NCBI RefSeq assembly: GCF_014650715.1
Contig: NZ_BMVM01000018.1
Span: forward strand, 62,001-126,000
Length of the DNA stretch: 64,000 bases
Direction of reading: 5' to 3'
From: Streptomyces bluensis
GTDB lineage: Bacteria > Actinomycetota > Actinomycetes > Streptomycetales > Streptomycetaceae
Each line of letters begins with the position of its first letter. The first letter of the stretch is position 1. Below the pieces are notes generated by a model, which was given only the letters and a program-made list of their open reading frames with translations, was not told the origin of the DNA and searched no databases. The translations under genes were made by a program, and so were the position numbers. Shown one piece after another: positions 1 through 9,105 of the stretch.

Positions 1-1
1 G

Positions 2-793
2 GAGTCCCTGGTCATGTGGGAGGCCCAGTTCGGCGACTTCGTCAACGGCGCCCAGACAGTCGTGGACGAGTTCATCTCGTCGGCGGAGCAGAAGTGGGGC
101 CAGACGTCCGGCGTCACCCTGCTGCTCCCCCACGGCTACGAGGGCCAGGGCCCGGACCACTCCTCGGCCCGCCCGGAGCGGTTCCTCCAGCTCTGCGCCC
201 AGAACAACATGACGGTCGCCATGCCGACGATGCCGTCGAACTACTTCCACCTCCTGCGCTGGCAGGTGCACAACCCGCACCACAAGCCGCTCGTCGTCTT
301 CACCCCGAAGTCGATGCTGCGTCTGAAGGCGGCGGCGTCGAAGGCGGACGAGTTCACCTCCGGCCAGTTCCGCCCGGTCATCGGCGACAGCTCGGTGGAC
401 CCGGCGGCGGTCAAGAAGGTCGTCTTCACCGCGGGCAAGGTCTTCTACGACCTCGACGCCGAGCGGAAGAAGCGCGGCGTCACGGACACCGCGATCATCC
501 GCCTTGAGCGGCTGTACCCGCTCCCCGGTGCCGAGGTCCAGGCGGAGATCGCCAAGTACCCGAACGCCGAGAAGTACCTGTGGGCCCAGGAGGAGCCGGC
601 CAACCAGGGCGCCTGGCCGTTCATCGCCCTGAACCTGATCGACCACCTGGACCTGGCGGTCGGCGCGGACGTCCCGCACGGCGAGCGCCTGCGCCGTATC
701 TCCCGCCCGCACAGCTCGTCCCCGGCGGTGGGCTCCGCCAAGCGCCACCAGGCCGAGCAGGAGCAGCTGGTGCGCGAGGTGTTCGAGGCGTGA
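2..793 (+). CDS. kgd: 2-oxoglutarate dehydrogenase (multifunctional E1/E2-type), C-terminal part
   Basis: This is the 3' end of a gene that begins before the window; the frame is open from base 2. The translated piece (about 263 residues) contains the WEAQFGDFVNGAQ block, PHGYEGQGPDHSSARPERFLQ and the terminal LWAQEEPANQGAW segment. All three are hallmarks of the transketolase-like C-terminal half of the E1 component of 2-oxoglutarate dehydrogenase, and in actinobacteria this is usually the large Kgd protein. It decarboxylates 2-oxoglutarate with thiamine diphosphate in the TCA cycle. The N-terminal domains cannot be seen, so the E1-only versus fused Kgd form is inferred from the genus. A strong hairpin follows the stop. 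Confidence 0.93.
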   Translation, partial: ESLVMWEAQFGDFVNGAQTVVDEFISSAEQKWGQTSGVTLLLPHGYEGQGPDHSSARPERFLQLCAQNNMTVAMPTMPSNYFHLLRWQVHNPHHKPLVVFTPKSMLRLKAAASKADEFTSGQFRPVIGDSSVDPAAVKKVVFTAGKVFYDLDAERKKRGVTDTAIIRLERLYPLPGAEVQAEIAKYPNAEKYLWAQEEPANQGAWPFIALNLIDHLDLAVGADVPHGERLRRISRPHSSSPAVGSAKRHQAEQEQLVREVFEA

Positions 794-818
794 GCCGCTG
801 AGCGGCCCTGCCTGACGA

Positions 819-858
819 GAGGGCCCGGTCCCGGAGCGTTTCCGGGGCCGGGCCCTTC
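819..858. terminator. Hairpin terminator between kgd and the convergent fxsT-type gene
   Basis: The arms AGGGCCCGG-CCCGGA (820-835) and TCCGGGGCCGGGCCCT (841-856) form a 16-bp stem with one G.U-type mismatch and a tiny loop. It lies 26 bases after the kgd stop and 40 bases before the end of the opposing gene, so it could serve both strands. Confidence 0.75.
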
Positions 859-896
859 GGCGTTTCCCACCGCGTTCGGAGTCGACGGGGGCTCTC

Positions 897-3800
897 TCAC
901 GTCGTCTGTGGTTCGAAGTCCCAGGAGGGCCGGGCGCGGGAACGGGCCGAGACGGTGTGGAAGTGCCGTGGCCCCAGGGTCATGGCAAGAGCCTGCACGG
1001 CCTCCGCCTCCACCGCGTCCGCCTCTCGGCGTTCCCTCAGCACACGCAGGTCGGCGGCCAGGGCGACGCGGGCGGACAGGGTCAGCGGATGGGTGGCGCC
1101 GACCGACACGGTGGCACGGGCCGCCGTGTCCCGGCTGAGGGCGACGGCGGACTCGGGGTCGCCGACGAGGTCGCGCAGGGCCGAGGCGTTGATGGCGCAG
1201 CCGAGGGTCCAGGGGTGGTCCGGACCGACCGCTCGGGACATGTCGGTGAGGGACTGCTCCGCGAGGGCGTACGCCTGCTGTCGCTCGCCGACGCCGCGCA
1301 GGATGAGGGCGTGGTTGGTACGGGCCCCGGCGGTGTAGGGGTGCGTCGGCCCGAGCAACTGTTCGTAGCGCGTGATGACGGACTCACTGAGCTCGCGTGC
1401 CTCGTCGATGTCGCCGTACGCCCGGGCGAAGCAGCTCCTGCTCGCGGCGAGTATCAGCGTGAGCGGGTCCGTCTCGCCGAGAACGCGCTCGCAGCGTTCC
1501 AGGGCGCGGCCGAAGAGGGGGGCGGCCCTGTCACGGCTGCCCGAGCGGTAGAGGCACAGGGCGAGATTGTGTTCGGCGCGCAGCGTCTGCGGATGGTGGG
1601 CGCCCACCACCTTGCGGTGCTCGCGCACACTGCGTTCCTGGAGGGAGGCCGCTTCGGCGTAGCGGCCCAGGAGGCGGAGGTCGGTGGCGCGGAAGATCTC
1701 CGAGTACAGGGTCCACACGTCGCCGGCCCCCAGGAAACGCCGCCGGTCGTCGAGCGTCCGCCGGTCGACCTCCAAGGCGTCCTGGTAGCGGCCGAGCAGC
1801 CGCAGCGACACGCCCAGGTTGTTGCGCGCCGCCAGGGAGCGAGGGCTCGCCTCTCCCAGCTGTTGCCGATAGCCGTCGTAGGCCTCCCTGGACAGGGACA
1901 GGGCCTCGTCGTAGCGGGCCAGCGCCCGCAGATCCGCCGCGAGGCCGCCGACGGCACGCAGATACCCGGTACTGCGGCTCCCGCCCGCGGCACGGTACTG
2001 CTCGACAGCCGCACGGCTCACGGCCTCGCTGTGTCGGTACTCGCCGCACGCCCGGAGCAGGTTCGCGTAGTGGTGGCCGAGTTCCCACAGCAGGTCGTCA
2101 GGTCTGCCCGGACGGTCCTGCCATGCGGGCAGCACCTGTTCGGCCAGGCGTACGCCGGCGCCGTACTCGCCGGAGAGATAGAGGAAGCGCAGGCAGTGGA
2201 GGACCAGCGCGTGGACGGCCGGATCGGTGTCGCGCAGGGTGTCCGCGTACTCCAGGTGCGGGACGATCTCGGCGTAGTGGGGCCACGCGTCCGTGTCGGC
2301 GGGGCGTCCGGGGTCGGCGGCGATCAGCGCCCGGCGGACCATGCCCGCGAACTCCTGGCGGTCCTCGTCGGACATGTCGTTGCGGACGATCTGGTGCACC
2401 ATGCGGTGCAGGTAGACGTATCCCCCCGACGCGTTGTCCCCGCCGGGCTCCGGACGGACCACGGAGTACTGGCGCAGTTGGTCGATCGCCCTGTGCCACA
2501 CCTGCGGGTCGTTCAGCAGCCGGGCCACGGGCTCCGGCAGCTCTTCGGCGGTGGTCTCCCTGAGGATGTGCACGGGGACGAAGCCGGGCGCGAAGAAGGT
2601 GCACAGCCTCAGCAGGGCGACGGATTCCGGGGAGCTCTCGCGCAGCTTGTTGAGCAGGACCGACCAGGCGGTGCGGAACGCGAGCGGGAATTCGGACGGC
2701 ACCGTGACGGAGCTCTGGTCCCCGCGCAGGAGTTCCAGGTACTCGTTGACGGAGGTGCCGGAATCGTTGAGCCAGCCCGCCATCTGGTCCAGCAGCAGCG
2801 GCAGGTCCTCCAGCACCTCCGCCAGGCGGTCCGCCTCCGCCTCCGTCAGCCGCGGTGCGCGGCGCCGGATGAGCGCCACCGACTCGTGGCGGTCGTAGAC
2901 CGGCACCTCCAGCAGCATGCTGGTGTGCGCGGCCCGTGCGGAGTTGCGCGAGGTGATCAGGAGGTGGCCCGGCCCCGTGGGCAGGAGGTCGGCGATCTGG
3001 TCCGGTTCGTCGGCGCCGTCCAGGATCAGCAGCCAGCGCGCATACGGTGTGCCGTGACGCAGCGAGTCCCGTACCGCGCGCAGCCGTTCTCCGTACTCGG
3101 CGCCCGTGGACAGCTCCAGCCGCGGGGCGAGTTCGGCCAGGCCCTGCCGGAACGTCGTCCGTTTGCCGGCGTTGACCCACCACACCACGTCGTACTCGGA
3201 CCCGAACCGGTGCGCGTATTCGGCCGCGAGCTGCGTCTTGCCCACACCCGGCATGCCGTACAGGGTGACCACGCCTGCGTCCAGCAATTGTTCGTAGACA
3301 GTGCTGAGGAGGTGCTCTCGGCCCGTGAAGCGGGAGTTCCGCCGTGGTATTCCGCCCCACACGCGAGGCGCGTCGCTCGGGAACCGCGAGGCGCTCCGCA
3401 TGCGCTCCTCGGACTCCTCCACGGGGGTGGCGGGCAGGCCGAGCCGGGCCAGGAGAAGGCGCTCGGCCTCTGTGGCGTCCACGCCGGTCAGGTCGGCCGG
3501 GGCGAGGACCGCCATCGTGGTGGGCGGGGTGGACGTCGTGACGGAAACGGCGGCGAAGCGGTCCTGGTGGGGGGCGACGACCTCGCGCAGCGCGCTGTCC
3601 CACTCGTCGCGCGTCCGCGGTCCCAGCTGGAGGTACGAGTCGCTGATGACGAGCAGGACCGGGCCCGGCGCCAGCAGGAGATCGCGCAGCGACTCGTCCA
3701 GACGGGCACCGGGCAGCGGGTTCCATCGCTGGTACACGACCCGGTGGCCGTGCTGCTCCAGCCGGCCCGCGATCCATGCCGCCCAGGCCCGGTTGAATCC

Positions 3801-4430
3801 GGCGAAGCTGATCGTGACGGTCTGTCTTCCGGTCCGGACCGGAAGGCTGTCCGCCGCCGGTTCCGGGCTGCCGGTCCGCCGGGTGCCCGGGGCGCGGTCC
3901 GCAGGCCGCTCCCAGGGCCTCGGTACGCCTGCGGGGCGCTCCGGCACCCGTGATGGGGGCGGCACCGCCGACGCGGACGCCCGCTCCCGCACGACCTCCG
4001 CCAGCTTCGCCGCCGGTGTCCGTCCCGGCTCCAGGTGCCGGATCTCCGACCGGAGCTCCGCCTTGCGGACGGGCACGCCCCACTGGTTGCTGACCGTCAG
4101 CCAGAGGGAGGCGTCCCCTGTCTCCCTCCCGGTCGACACGCGAAAGCGCGCCGCCCCGTACGTTCCGCCGAAGCGGTGGAGGACGACGCTCGGTTCGTCG
4201 AGGGCCGTACAGACGAAGAAGGGGGAGCCGTCGAGTGCGACGGTGAAGGTGAACTCCTCGTCCGGGTAGGGCCAGGGTGCCAGGGTGCCGTCCTGGGCCG
4301 GAAGCGGGCCCCGCAGGTCGACGGTGACGAGGTAGTCGCACTCCGTCTCGGCCTGTCGCGGCCAGGCGACGACGGGTTCGATCACAAGGGGGTGCTCGTC
4401 CACTAGGGGGTGCTCGTCACCGCTCACCAC
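897..4430 (-). CDS. TIR-STAND NTPase-TPR protein (FxSxx-COOH system TPR protein type), copy 1
   Basis: A 1177-residue multidomain protein. Residues 1-135 form a beta-rich domain of unknown type. About 204-330 is TIR-like (TISFAGFNRAWAAW, then VISDSYLQLGPRTRDEW). A STAND NTPase follows with P-loop GMPGVGKT near 392-399 and Walker B WLLILDGADE near 465. The C-terminal 450 residues are TPR-type repeats rich in LGRYxxAL motifs. This order matches the FxSxx-COOH system tetratricopeptide repeat family; a paralogue lies at 9106-12117. STAND proteins act as nucleotide-gated sensors that oligomerise on a trigger. The GTG start (4430) overlaps the CHAT gene's stop, which points to coupled translation. 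An 18-bp near-perfect tandem duplication (about 4386-4421) encodes DEHPLVDEHPLV at the N-terminus. Ligand and target are unknown. Confidence 0.85.
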   Translation of the reverse strand: MVSGDEHPLVDEHPLVIEPVVAWPRQAETECDYLVTVDLRGPLPAQDGTLAPWPYPDEEFTFTVALDGSPFFVCTALDEPSVVLHRFGGTYGAARFRVSTGRETGDASLWLTVSNQWGVPVRKAELRSEIRHLEPGRTPAAKLAEVVRERASASAVPPPSRVPERPAGVPRPWERPADRAPGTRRTGSPEPAADSLPVRTGRQTVTISFAGFNRAWAAWIAGRLEQHGHRVVYQRWNPLPGARLDESLRDLLLAPGPVLLVISDSYLQLGPRTRDEWDSALREVVAPHQDRFAAVSVTTSTPPTTMAVLAPADLTGVDATEAERLLLARLGLPATPVEESEERMRSASRFPSDAPRVWGGIPRRNSRFTGREHLLSTVYEQLLDAGVVTLYGMPGVGKTQLAAEYAHRFGSEYDVVWWVNAGKRTTFRQGLAELAPRLELSTGAEYGERLRAVRDSLRHGTPYARWLLILDGADEPDQIADLLPTGPGHLLITSRNSARAAHTSMLLEVPVYDRHESVALIRRRAPRLTEAEADRLAEVLEDLPLLLDQMAGWLNDSGTSVNEYLELLRGDQSSVTVPSEFPLAFRTAWSVLLNKLRESSPESVALLRLCTFFAPGFVPVHILRETTAEELPEPVARLLNDPQVWHRAIDQLRQYSVVRPEPGGDNASGGYVYLHRMVHQIVRNDMSDEDRQEFAGMVRRALIAADPGRPADTDAWPHYAEIVPHLEYADTLRDTDPAVHALVLHCLRFLYLSGEYGAGVRLAEQVLPAWQDRPGRPDDLLWELGHHYANLLRACGEYRHSEAVSRAAVEQYRAAGGSRSTGYLRAVGGLAADLRALARYDEALSLSREAYDGYRQQLGEASPRSLAARNNLGVSLRLLGRYQDALEVDRRTLDDRRRFLGAGDVWTLYSEIFRATDLRLLGRYAEAASLQERSVREHRKVVGAHHPQTLRAEHNLALCLYRSGSRDRAAPLFGRALERCERVLGETDPLTLILAASRSCFARAYGDIDEARELSESVITRYEQLLGPTHPYTAGARTNHALILRGVGERQQAYALAEQSLTDMSRAVGPDHPWTLGCAINASALRDLVGDPESAVALSRDTAARATVSVGATHPLTLSARVALAADLRVLRERREADAVEAEAVQALAMTLGPRHFHTVSARSRARPSWDFEPQTT

Positions 4431-5740
4431 CCACCCCCTCCTCCGTCGCTCCGCTCGTCGCCCGCGGCGAGGCGCAGGGTGGTGAGCGGATGTCCGTAAT
4501 AGTGGAACATGAAGGCGTACAGGAGCCGCAGGACCCGTTTCTGGCCGACCCGGTCGACCTGCCCGTCATCGTTGCGCGTGGTCGGGATGACCGCCAGGGA
4601 GCCGAACTCCTCGACCGCGCGGGCGCGGAAGGCCCGCAGGGTCTCGGTGACGGGGCGCTCCGGATGGGCTGCGACCTCGCCGACGAGGCGCCGTACCAGT
4701 GCGCGGGCCTCCTGGTCCCCGACCTTCCCGGCGGTGACGATGCAGCCGCCCGCGCCCTTGCGCAGGAAGAGTTCGGCGAAGCCCCGCAGCACGTGCTCCC
4801 CCTGCGCTCTGTTGTCGACGAAACGGCCCGAGTGACAGGCGTTGAGGCAGACCAGGGCCCGGTCCGTGCGCAGGCCGTGCATGGTCTCTCCGTTGAACTC
4901 GGCCCAGGTGCGGTCGCCCAGCGAAAGGCGGGGGACGGTGTCGCCGTAGGTGCCGTGGCAGCCCATGTAGACCAGGCCGGTGCGGTCGGCCGGGTTGTCC
5001 AGCGCCTGGAGGAAGGGCGTCATCTCCAGGTGCAGTTGGTGCGCGTACGGTGCGAACACCCGGCTGTCGTCGGCCATGTCCTTGTGGAGGTAGCCGAGGA
5101 TCCGGCCCCGGCAGTCCCCGGTCTCGCGCGGCAGGTCCTGGCCGATGTCGTGCACGGTCGTCCAGCGGGTCGTGACGATGAGGGCGCCCAACAGGCCGCC
5201 TTCCAGGCCGCTTTGATGGTCCGGGGGTACCCAGAAGAGTTCCCAGGGGAGCTCGAATCCGGTGTCGTCCCACACGATGAGACGCAGTGCGCTGCCGTGC
5301 CGGGCGCGGATCCTGTTGATCCAGTCGGCGAGTTCGGCCTGGTTGACGGACCAGAGACGAGTGCCGCGGAGGATCTCGGACGGGTACTCCCCCTCACCGC
5401 TGGCGTTTCCCAGACTGACGGCGGGTGCGGCGAGCCGGGTCGGTCCGGCCGAACAGGTCACGGTGAGCTCGCCGCACCAGCCGTACAGCCGATAGGCGTC
5501 CTGGCTGCCGTGCCCGCCGGCCCGGACGACCCGGAGCACGGCGACTCCCTCGTCCAGGCGTGCGTAGGGCAGGGCAGCCGATCCGCCCAGTCCGAAGGGC
5601 CGTCCGTGCGCGGGGCGCAGGTGCCGTACGGAGGCGGGTTCCCGGCGGATCGCGGCCTTCAGTCCGGGCACCGTCGCGCGGCGCATCATGGTGCCGGCCC
5701 CCGTCAGCCAGCGGGCGCCGCGCTGCGGCTCACCGCTCAA
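4424..5740 (-). CDS. CHAT-domain (caspase-like) protease
   Basis: About 438 residues. The C-terminal half carries the CHAT signature: catalytic His in VYMGCHGTYG (near 262) and Cys in LNACHSG (near 302). CHAT domains are clan CD cysteine proteases that often serve as effectors or activators in bacterial conflict systems. I chose the TTG start at 5740 because a perfect AGGAGG lies 5 bases upstream; the ATG-ATG pair at 5689 is an alternative giving about 421 residues. The first bases overlap the end of the vWA gene, and its stop overlaps the GTG start of the TIR-STAND gene. It may cleave a partner in this operon, but no substrate such as a gasdermin is visible nearby. Confidence 0.85.
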   Translation of the reverse strand: MSGEPQRGARWLTGAGTMMRRATVPGLKAAIRREPASVRHLRPAHGRPFGLGGSAALPYARLDEGVAVLRVVRAGGHGSQDAYRLYGWCGELTVTCSAGPTRLAAPAVSLGNASGEGEYPSEILRGTRLWSVNQAELADWINRIRARHGSALRLIVWDDTGFELPWELFWVPPDHQSGLEGGLLGALIVTTRWTTVHDIGQDLPRETGDCRGRILGYLHKDMADDSRVFAPYAHQLHLEMTPFLQALDNPADRTGLVYMGCHGTYGDTVPRLSLGDRTWAEFNGETMHGLRTDRALVCLNACHSGRFVDNRAQGEHVLRGFAELFLRKGAGGCIVTAGKVGDQEARALVRRLVGEVAAHPERPVTETLRAFRARAVEEFGSLAVIPTTRNDDGQVDRVGQKRVLRLLYAFMFHYYGHPLTTLRLAAGDERSDGGGGGW

Positions 5741-7658
5741 CGGTTCCTCCTTCCCCGTTCGGTCCCCGGCCGCGCGCGGCGCGCCCCTCGACCACGGAGC
5801 CGCCGAGCCGGTCGGCGAGCGCGAACGGCAGGTCCCCGTACGGCTCCCGGGCCGCGTCGACGACGGTGACATGCAGCCGCGTCCGGTCCATGGCGCTGAT
5901 GCGGGCGGCTGCCTTGAACGCGTCCTCGACGCCCTCCGCGGCCACCGGGCCGCTCACACGGCCGGTGTGGCTGACGCGCAGGGGTACGTTGCCGCGGCCG
6001 TCGGTGACGACGACCAGCCACGCCTCCGCCAAGGCGTTCCCCTGCTGCCGGAAGGCACGGCGCAAGGCCTGTGCCGCTTGTTCGATGCCGTGGGCGAGGG
6101 GGGTGGCGCGCCCCGCCGGGCGGTACAGCGCGGCGAGAACACGCGGGTCGAGGACACTGCGAGCGGCGAACGACTCCGCCCGCAGCTCGTCCGCCGGCTC
6201 CGCGACACCGACCTCGACCACCTGCGTCGCGGCCCGGCCGGTGTACGCCCACTGCAGGAACGGGGTGAGGGCGTCCTGCCAGTCCCAGTCGCCGCCCCGG
6301 CACGTGTGGTCCAGGACCAGCACGAGGAGGCGCTCGGGGGCACTGGCCCGGACATGACTGTGCAGATCGACGGGCGAGATCGTGAACCGCTCGGTGCGGC
6401 GGAGGCGTTGGTGCACGGCCGCCTCTCGTACGGTGCGCACGTAGGCGAGGTCGCGGAGGTCGCGTGCCCGCCGGGTGCCGATCACGACGCCACGTGCCGC
6501 GGCGGGGCCCGCCGTGTGCTGCCAGGGGCTGCGCAGGGGCGCGAAGTCGCGCAGTACGTCCGCCTCGTCCTCGGGGAACGGGCCGGCGAGGGTTTCGGGG
6601 GCTCCGCCGGGGGAGGTCCCGATTCCCTCCGCGGGCTCGGTCTCCAGCAACCGCTCGCCCGGTTCACGGCGGGGCTGCGGGTCGCCGCCCGCGCGGCCGC
6701 CTCGGTCCCTGTGGGCGTCGCCCTGGAGCGGGCCGCGGCGCGGCGGCGACGGCAGTGCGGTCGCCGGGCCGACGGCTGTCTCGGCGGGCTGCGCCGGCTC
6801 GGCCACGGCCAGGCCGATGAGCCGGGCCGCCGCGTCGCAGTGGCGGGCCGTGGCCGTCCTCTCGCCGTCCAGCGCGGCGAGGGTGCGGGCGAGCCGTGCC
6901 AGTGCGAGTTCCCTGCGGATGCCCGGGGCGCTCGTGTCGCGGCCGAGAAGTTCCCGCACGCGCTCCAGGGCGTCGTCGGTGACGGTCGCGACGGGGACGC
7001 CCTGGGTGGCGGCCGTGAGCCAGGCGGGTGGCAGCGCGCCGAGCAGCCGGCCGTCCGGCGGCAGGCGCAGACCGGCGGCCGACAGCCGTACGGCGAACCG
7101 GTCCAGCAGGTGCGGGCTGAGCCTGCCCGCGTCGGACGAGCGGCAGGCGGCCAGCCAGCGTGTCCGCGGCCGGGCGGCATGGCTCAGCCCGGTGTGCTCG
7201 ACCACGACGAGGTCGGCGCCCACCAGTTGGACGGCCGCGCGCATCCCGGCAACGCTCAGCCGGGTCAGGTCCGGCACAACGGCCAGGGGCGGCGCTCCGG
7301 GGCGGCCGTCGGCCCGGATGAGCGGGCCGGGCTCGATCCGGAACGCCATGCCGTCCGGCCCCTGCCGGAGGCGGGGGCGGGTCCACAGGTCCTCGTCGCG
7401 GCTGGTGGCTCCCAGCACGAGCGGGTGGTCGGCCGGCTGCCCCGCGCCGGTCAGGATGCCGGCGAACAGACGCGCCACCGGATCGATCAGCCGGGGTTCC
7501 AGGTCGAAGAGCAGGACGCCGCCCAGGGCGGGATCGACGGCCGCGCAGACCAGGGCGCGGACCAGTCGCGTCGCGAGGTCGTCCGGCTCCTCGGGTACGG
7601 CACCCACGGCGGACGTACGGGAGCCGCTCTCCGGGTCGGTGGGCACTGTGCCACTCAT
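5730..7658 (-). CDS. Mg-chelatase ChlD-like protein: degenerate AAA region plus vWA domain
   Basis: A 642-residue protein. The N-terminal 290 residues resemble an AAA/lid module without a recognisable P-loop, as in BchD/ChlD. A proline/glycine-rich linker follows, then a C-terminal vWA domain from about residue 435. The vWA domain keeps the MIDAS Thr (GRATPLAHG) and Asp (VVTDGRGN), but the first motif is LDHTC instead of DxSxS, so metal binding may be weakened. With the ChlI-like ATPase just upstream (ATGA overlap at 7655-7658) it forms a MoxR/vWA-type pair. These pairs act as chaperone-like remodelers. No bacteriochlorophyll or cobalamin genes are present, so a true chelatase role is unlikely. 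Confidence 0.78.
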   Translation of the reverse strand: MSGTVPTDPESGSRTSAVGAVPEEPDDLATRLVRALVCAAVDPALGGVLLFDLEPRLIDPVARLFAGILTGAGQPADHPLVLGATSRDEDLWTRPRLRQGPDGMAFRIEPGPLIRADGRPGAPPLAVVPDLTRLSVAGMRAAVQLVGADLVVVEHTGLSHAARPRTRWLAACRSSDAGRLSPHLLDRFAVRLSAAGLRLPPDGRLLGALPPAWLTAATQGVPVATVTDDALERVRELLGRDTSAPGIRRELALARLARTLAALDGERTATARHCDAAARLIGLAVAEPAQPAETAVGPATALPSPPRRGPLQGDAHRDRGGRAGGDPQPRREPGERLLETEPAEGIGTSPGGAPETLAGPFPEDEADVLRDFAPLRSPWQHTAGPAAARGVVIGTRRARDLRDLAYVRTVREAAVHQRLRRTERFTISPVDLHSHVRASAPERLLVLVLDHTCRGGDWDWQDALTPFLQWAYTGRAATQVVEVGVAEPADELRAESFAARSVLDPRVLAALYRPAGRATPLAHGIEQAAQALRRAFRQQGNALAEAWLVVVTDGRGNVPLRVSHTGRVSGPVAAEGVEDAFKAAARISAMDRTRLHVTVVDAAREPYGDLPFALADRLGGSVVEGRAARGRGPNGEGGTVER

Positions 7659-8599
7659 ACCGTGTCGAAGAGGTCCTTGACCCGGGCCTCGTCGTCCGGC
7701 CCCCAGTCGAACATGCCGCCGTGGGCCGTCTCCGGTCGACGGTGCCGCAGGGCCATGGGCAGCACCCGCAGCAGGTGCTCGGGCTGAACCTGTTCCGCCC
7801 CCTCAAGAGCGGCCAGTGCCCGAGCCGCCAGGGTGGCGACGATCTCGCCGCGCTGTCCGACGGCGTCCACCCGCTCGGCCGCCTCGGCGCACAACCGGAC
7901 GATCCCGTCGGGGACCTGGGTCTGCGGCACCCGTCTGCGGGCGGTGTCCAGTCGGCTGCGGTTCGCCGCGTCGTCGCGGTCGGCTGCGGCCAGCCAGTCG
8001 GAGTGTTCCCTGCCGAGTTCCTCCTCGAAGTCCAGAACCGTGCGGATCATACGGTGACGGGCTCCGACGTCCAGCTGTGCCGTGGTGACCATCAGCCCGA
8101 ACCGGTCGAGCAACTGCGGCCGCAGTCCGCCCTCTTCGGGGTTCATGGTGCCGACGAGCCCGAAGGAGAGGTGCTGGGCGGTGGCGAGGCCCTCCCGCTG
8201 CACGGACAGTACGCCGGTCGAGACGACGTCGAGGATGATGTTGACGAGGTGGTCGTCCAGGAGGTTGACCTCGTCGATGTAGAGCAGTCCCTTCTCGTCC
8301 GCCTCCTGAAGGAGCCCGGGCTGCGGTCGGGCCTCACCGCGGATCAGCGCGTCGAGTTCCCAGCCGCCGAGGACCCGGTCGTCGGTGGCGTTGATGGGGA
8401 GGGTGACGGGCAGCTCGGCGTGGGCCATGAGCGCGAAGGCCCGCACGAGAGTGGACTTGGCGGTCCCCCGTGCCCCTGCCATCAGCACCCCGCCGATGCG
8501 GGGGACCACGTGGTTGAGCTCCAGCGCCAGTTTCAGTTCGTCCTGCTCCACGACTCGGCTGTAGGGCAGGATGCGCACGTCCCCCGTTGTCCGGTTCAC
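7655..8599 (-). CDS. ChlI/MoxR-type AAA+ ATPase
   Basis: A 314-residue AAA+ ATPase of the magnesium chelatase I / MoxR clade. It has Walker A GARGTAKST, the ChlI-specific insert beginning INATDDRVLGG, Walker B LLYIDEVNLL, sensor 1 GTMNPEEGGLRPQLLDRFG with an arginine-finger region, and a C-terminal lid. The GTG start at 8599 overlaps the stop of the Trypco1-like gene (GTGA), and its own stop overlaps the ATG of the vWA gene. It probably powers remodeling by the ChlD-like partner in a conflict or signalling module rather than metal insertion, judging from the CHAT and STAND neighbours. Confidence 0.85.
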   Translation of the reverse strand: MNRTTGDVRILPYSRVVEQDELKLALELNHVVPRIGGVLMAGARGTAKSTLVRAFALMAHAELPVTLPINATDDRVLGGWELDALIRGEARPQPGLLQEADEKGLLYIDEVNLLDDHLVNIILDVVSTGVLSVQREGLATAQHLSFGLVGTMNPEEGGLRPQLLDRFGLMVTTAQLDVGARHRMIRTVLDFEEELGREHSDWLAAADRDDAANRSRLDTARRRVPQTQVPDGIVRLCAEAAERVDAVGQRGEIVATLAARALAALEGAEQVQPEHLLRVLPMALRHRRPETAHGGMFDWGPDDEARVKDLFDTV

Positions 8600-9003
8600 G
8601 AGGCGGCTCCCTCCGCGGACTCGGCCGGCTCGCCCCGCGTGGTGGCCGTCTGCCAGCGGAACGTGATCTGGAGCTGCGCTTCCGCCCCGCTCTTGACCAG
8701 GGCCGCCACGCCGGCGTCGACCTTGATGGAGAGCTGCATCTCGATCTCGTCGGGCCGGACGCCCTCATTGAGTTCCGCGAACCGCCGCACCGCCTGTGCC
8801 GCGCACCGGCGGGCCAGGTCCAGCCCGTCGGTGTAGGCGTCGCGGGCGACCCGCACGACGCGCTGCGCGGCTCCGTCCCGGGTGTCCTCGTCGCCGTAGA
8901 CGAGGTCGAGGCCGTCCGCGGCGGCCGGGCGGAGGTCGGTCTCGACTTCGATGGGAATGGGCCCGTCCGCTCCCGCCGGGACAGGCCCAACCAAGATCAC
9001 CAC
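8596..9003 (-). CDS. Trypsin-co-occurring domain 1 (Trypco1/CU044_2847-like) protein
   Basis: About 135 residues. The C-terminal portion (VRPDEIEMQLSIKVDAG then AEAQLQITFRW) matches the conserved beta-strand pattern of the small Trypco1/CU044_2847 family, and is also seen in the protein at 22561-23163. The N-terminal part ADGPIPIEVE corresponds to the opening strand of that fold. A GTG at 9003, five bases after a GGGGGG Shine-Dalgarno, is preferred over the longer TTG start at 9042. It opens the second NTPase block of the locus and overlaps the ATPase gene by four bases. The molecular role of this family is not known; association with trypsin-like, MoxR and vWA proteins is its main clue. Confidence 0.72.
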   Translation of the reverse strand: MVILVGPVPAGADGPIPIEVETDLRPAAADGLDLVYGDEDTRDGAAQRVVRVARDAYTDGLDLARRCAAQAVRRFAELNEGVRPDEIEMQLSIKVDAGVAALVKSGAEAQLQITFRWQTATTRGEPAESAEGAAS

Positions 9004-9105
9004 ACACGCCCCCCTGAGCCAACTCCCTTGTGTTTCAGGCAAGTTGCGAGGTCTGGGTCATTCCCAGTTACGCAGGGAGTTATGCGCCCCCAGGCACCCG
9101 GCCCG

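Noticed and set aside
957..3953. 998-residue open frame on the plus strand
   Set aside because: It is the antisense shadow of the TIR-STAND-TPR gene, with no family motif; long shadows are normal at this G+C.
5688..7787. 699-residue plus-strand frame
   Set aside because: Antisense to the ChlD-like vWA gene, no motif.
7655..8599. True magnesium chelatase subunit I
   Set aside because: Motifs fit ChlI, but there is no ChlH/CobN or tetrapyrrole gene; CHAT, STAND and Trypco1 neighbours point to a conflict-type module.
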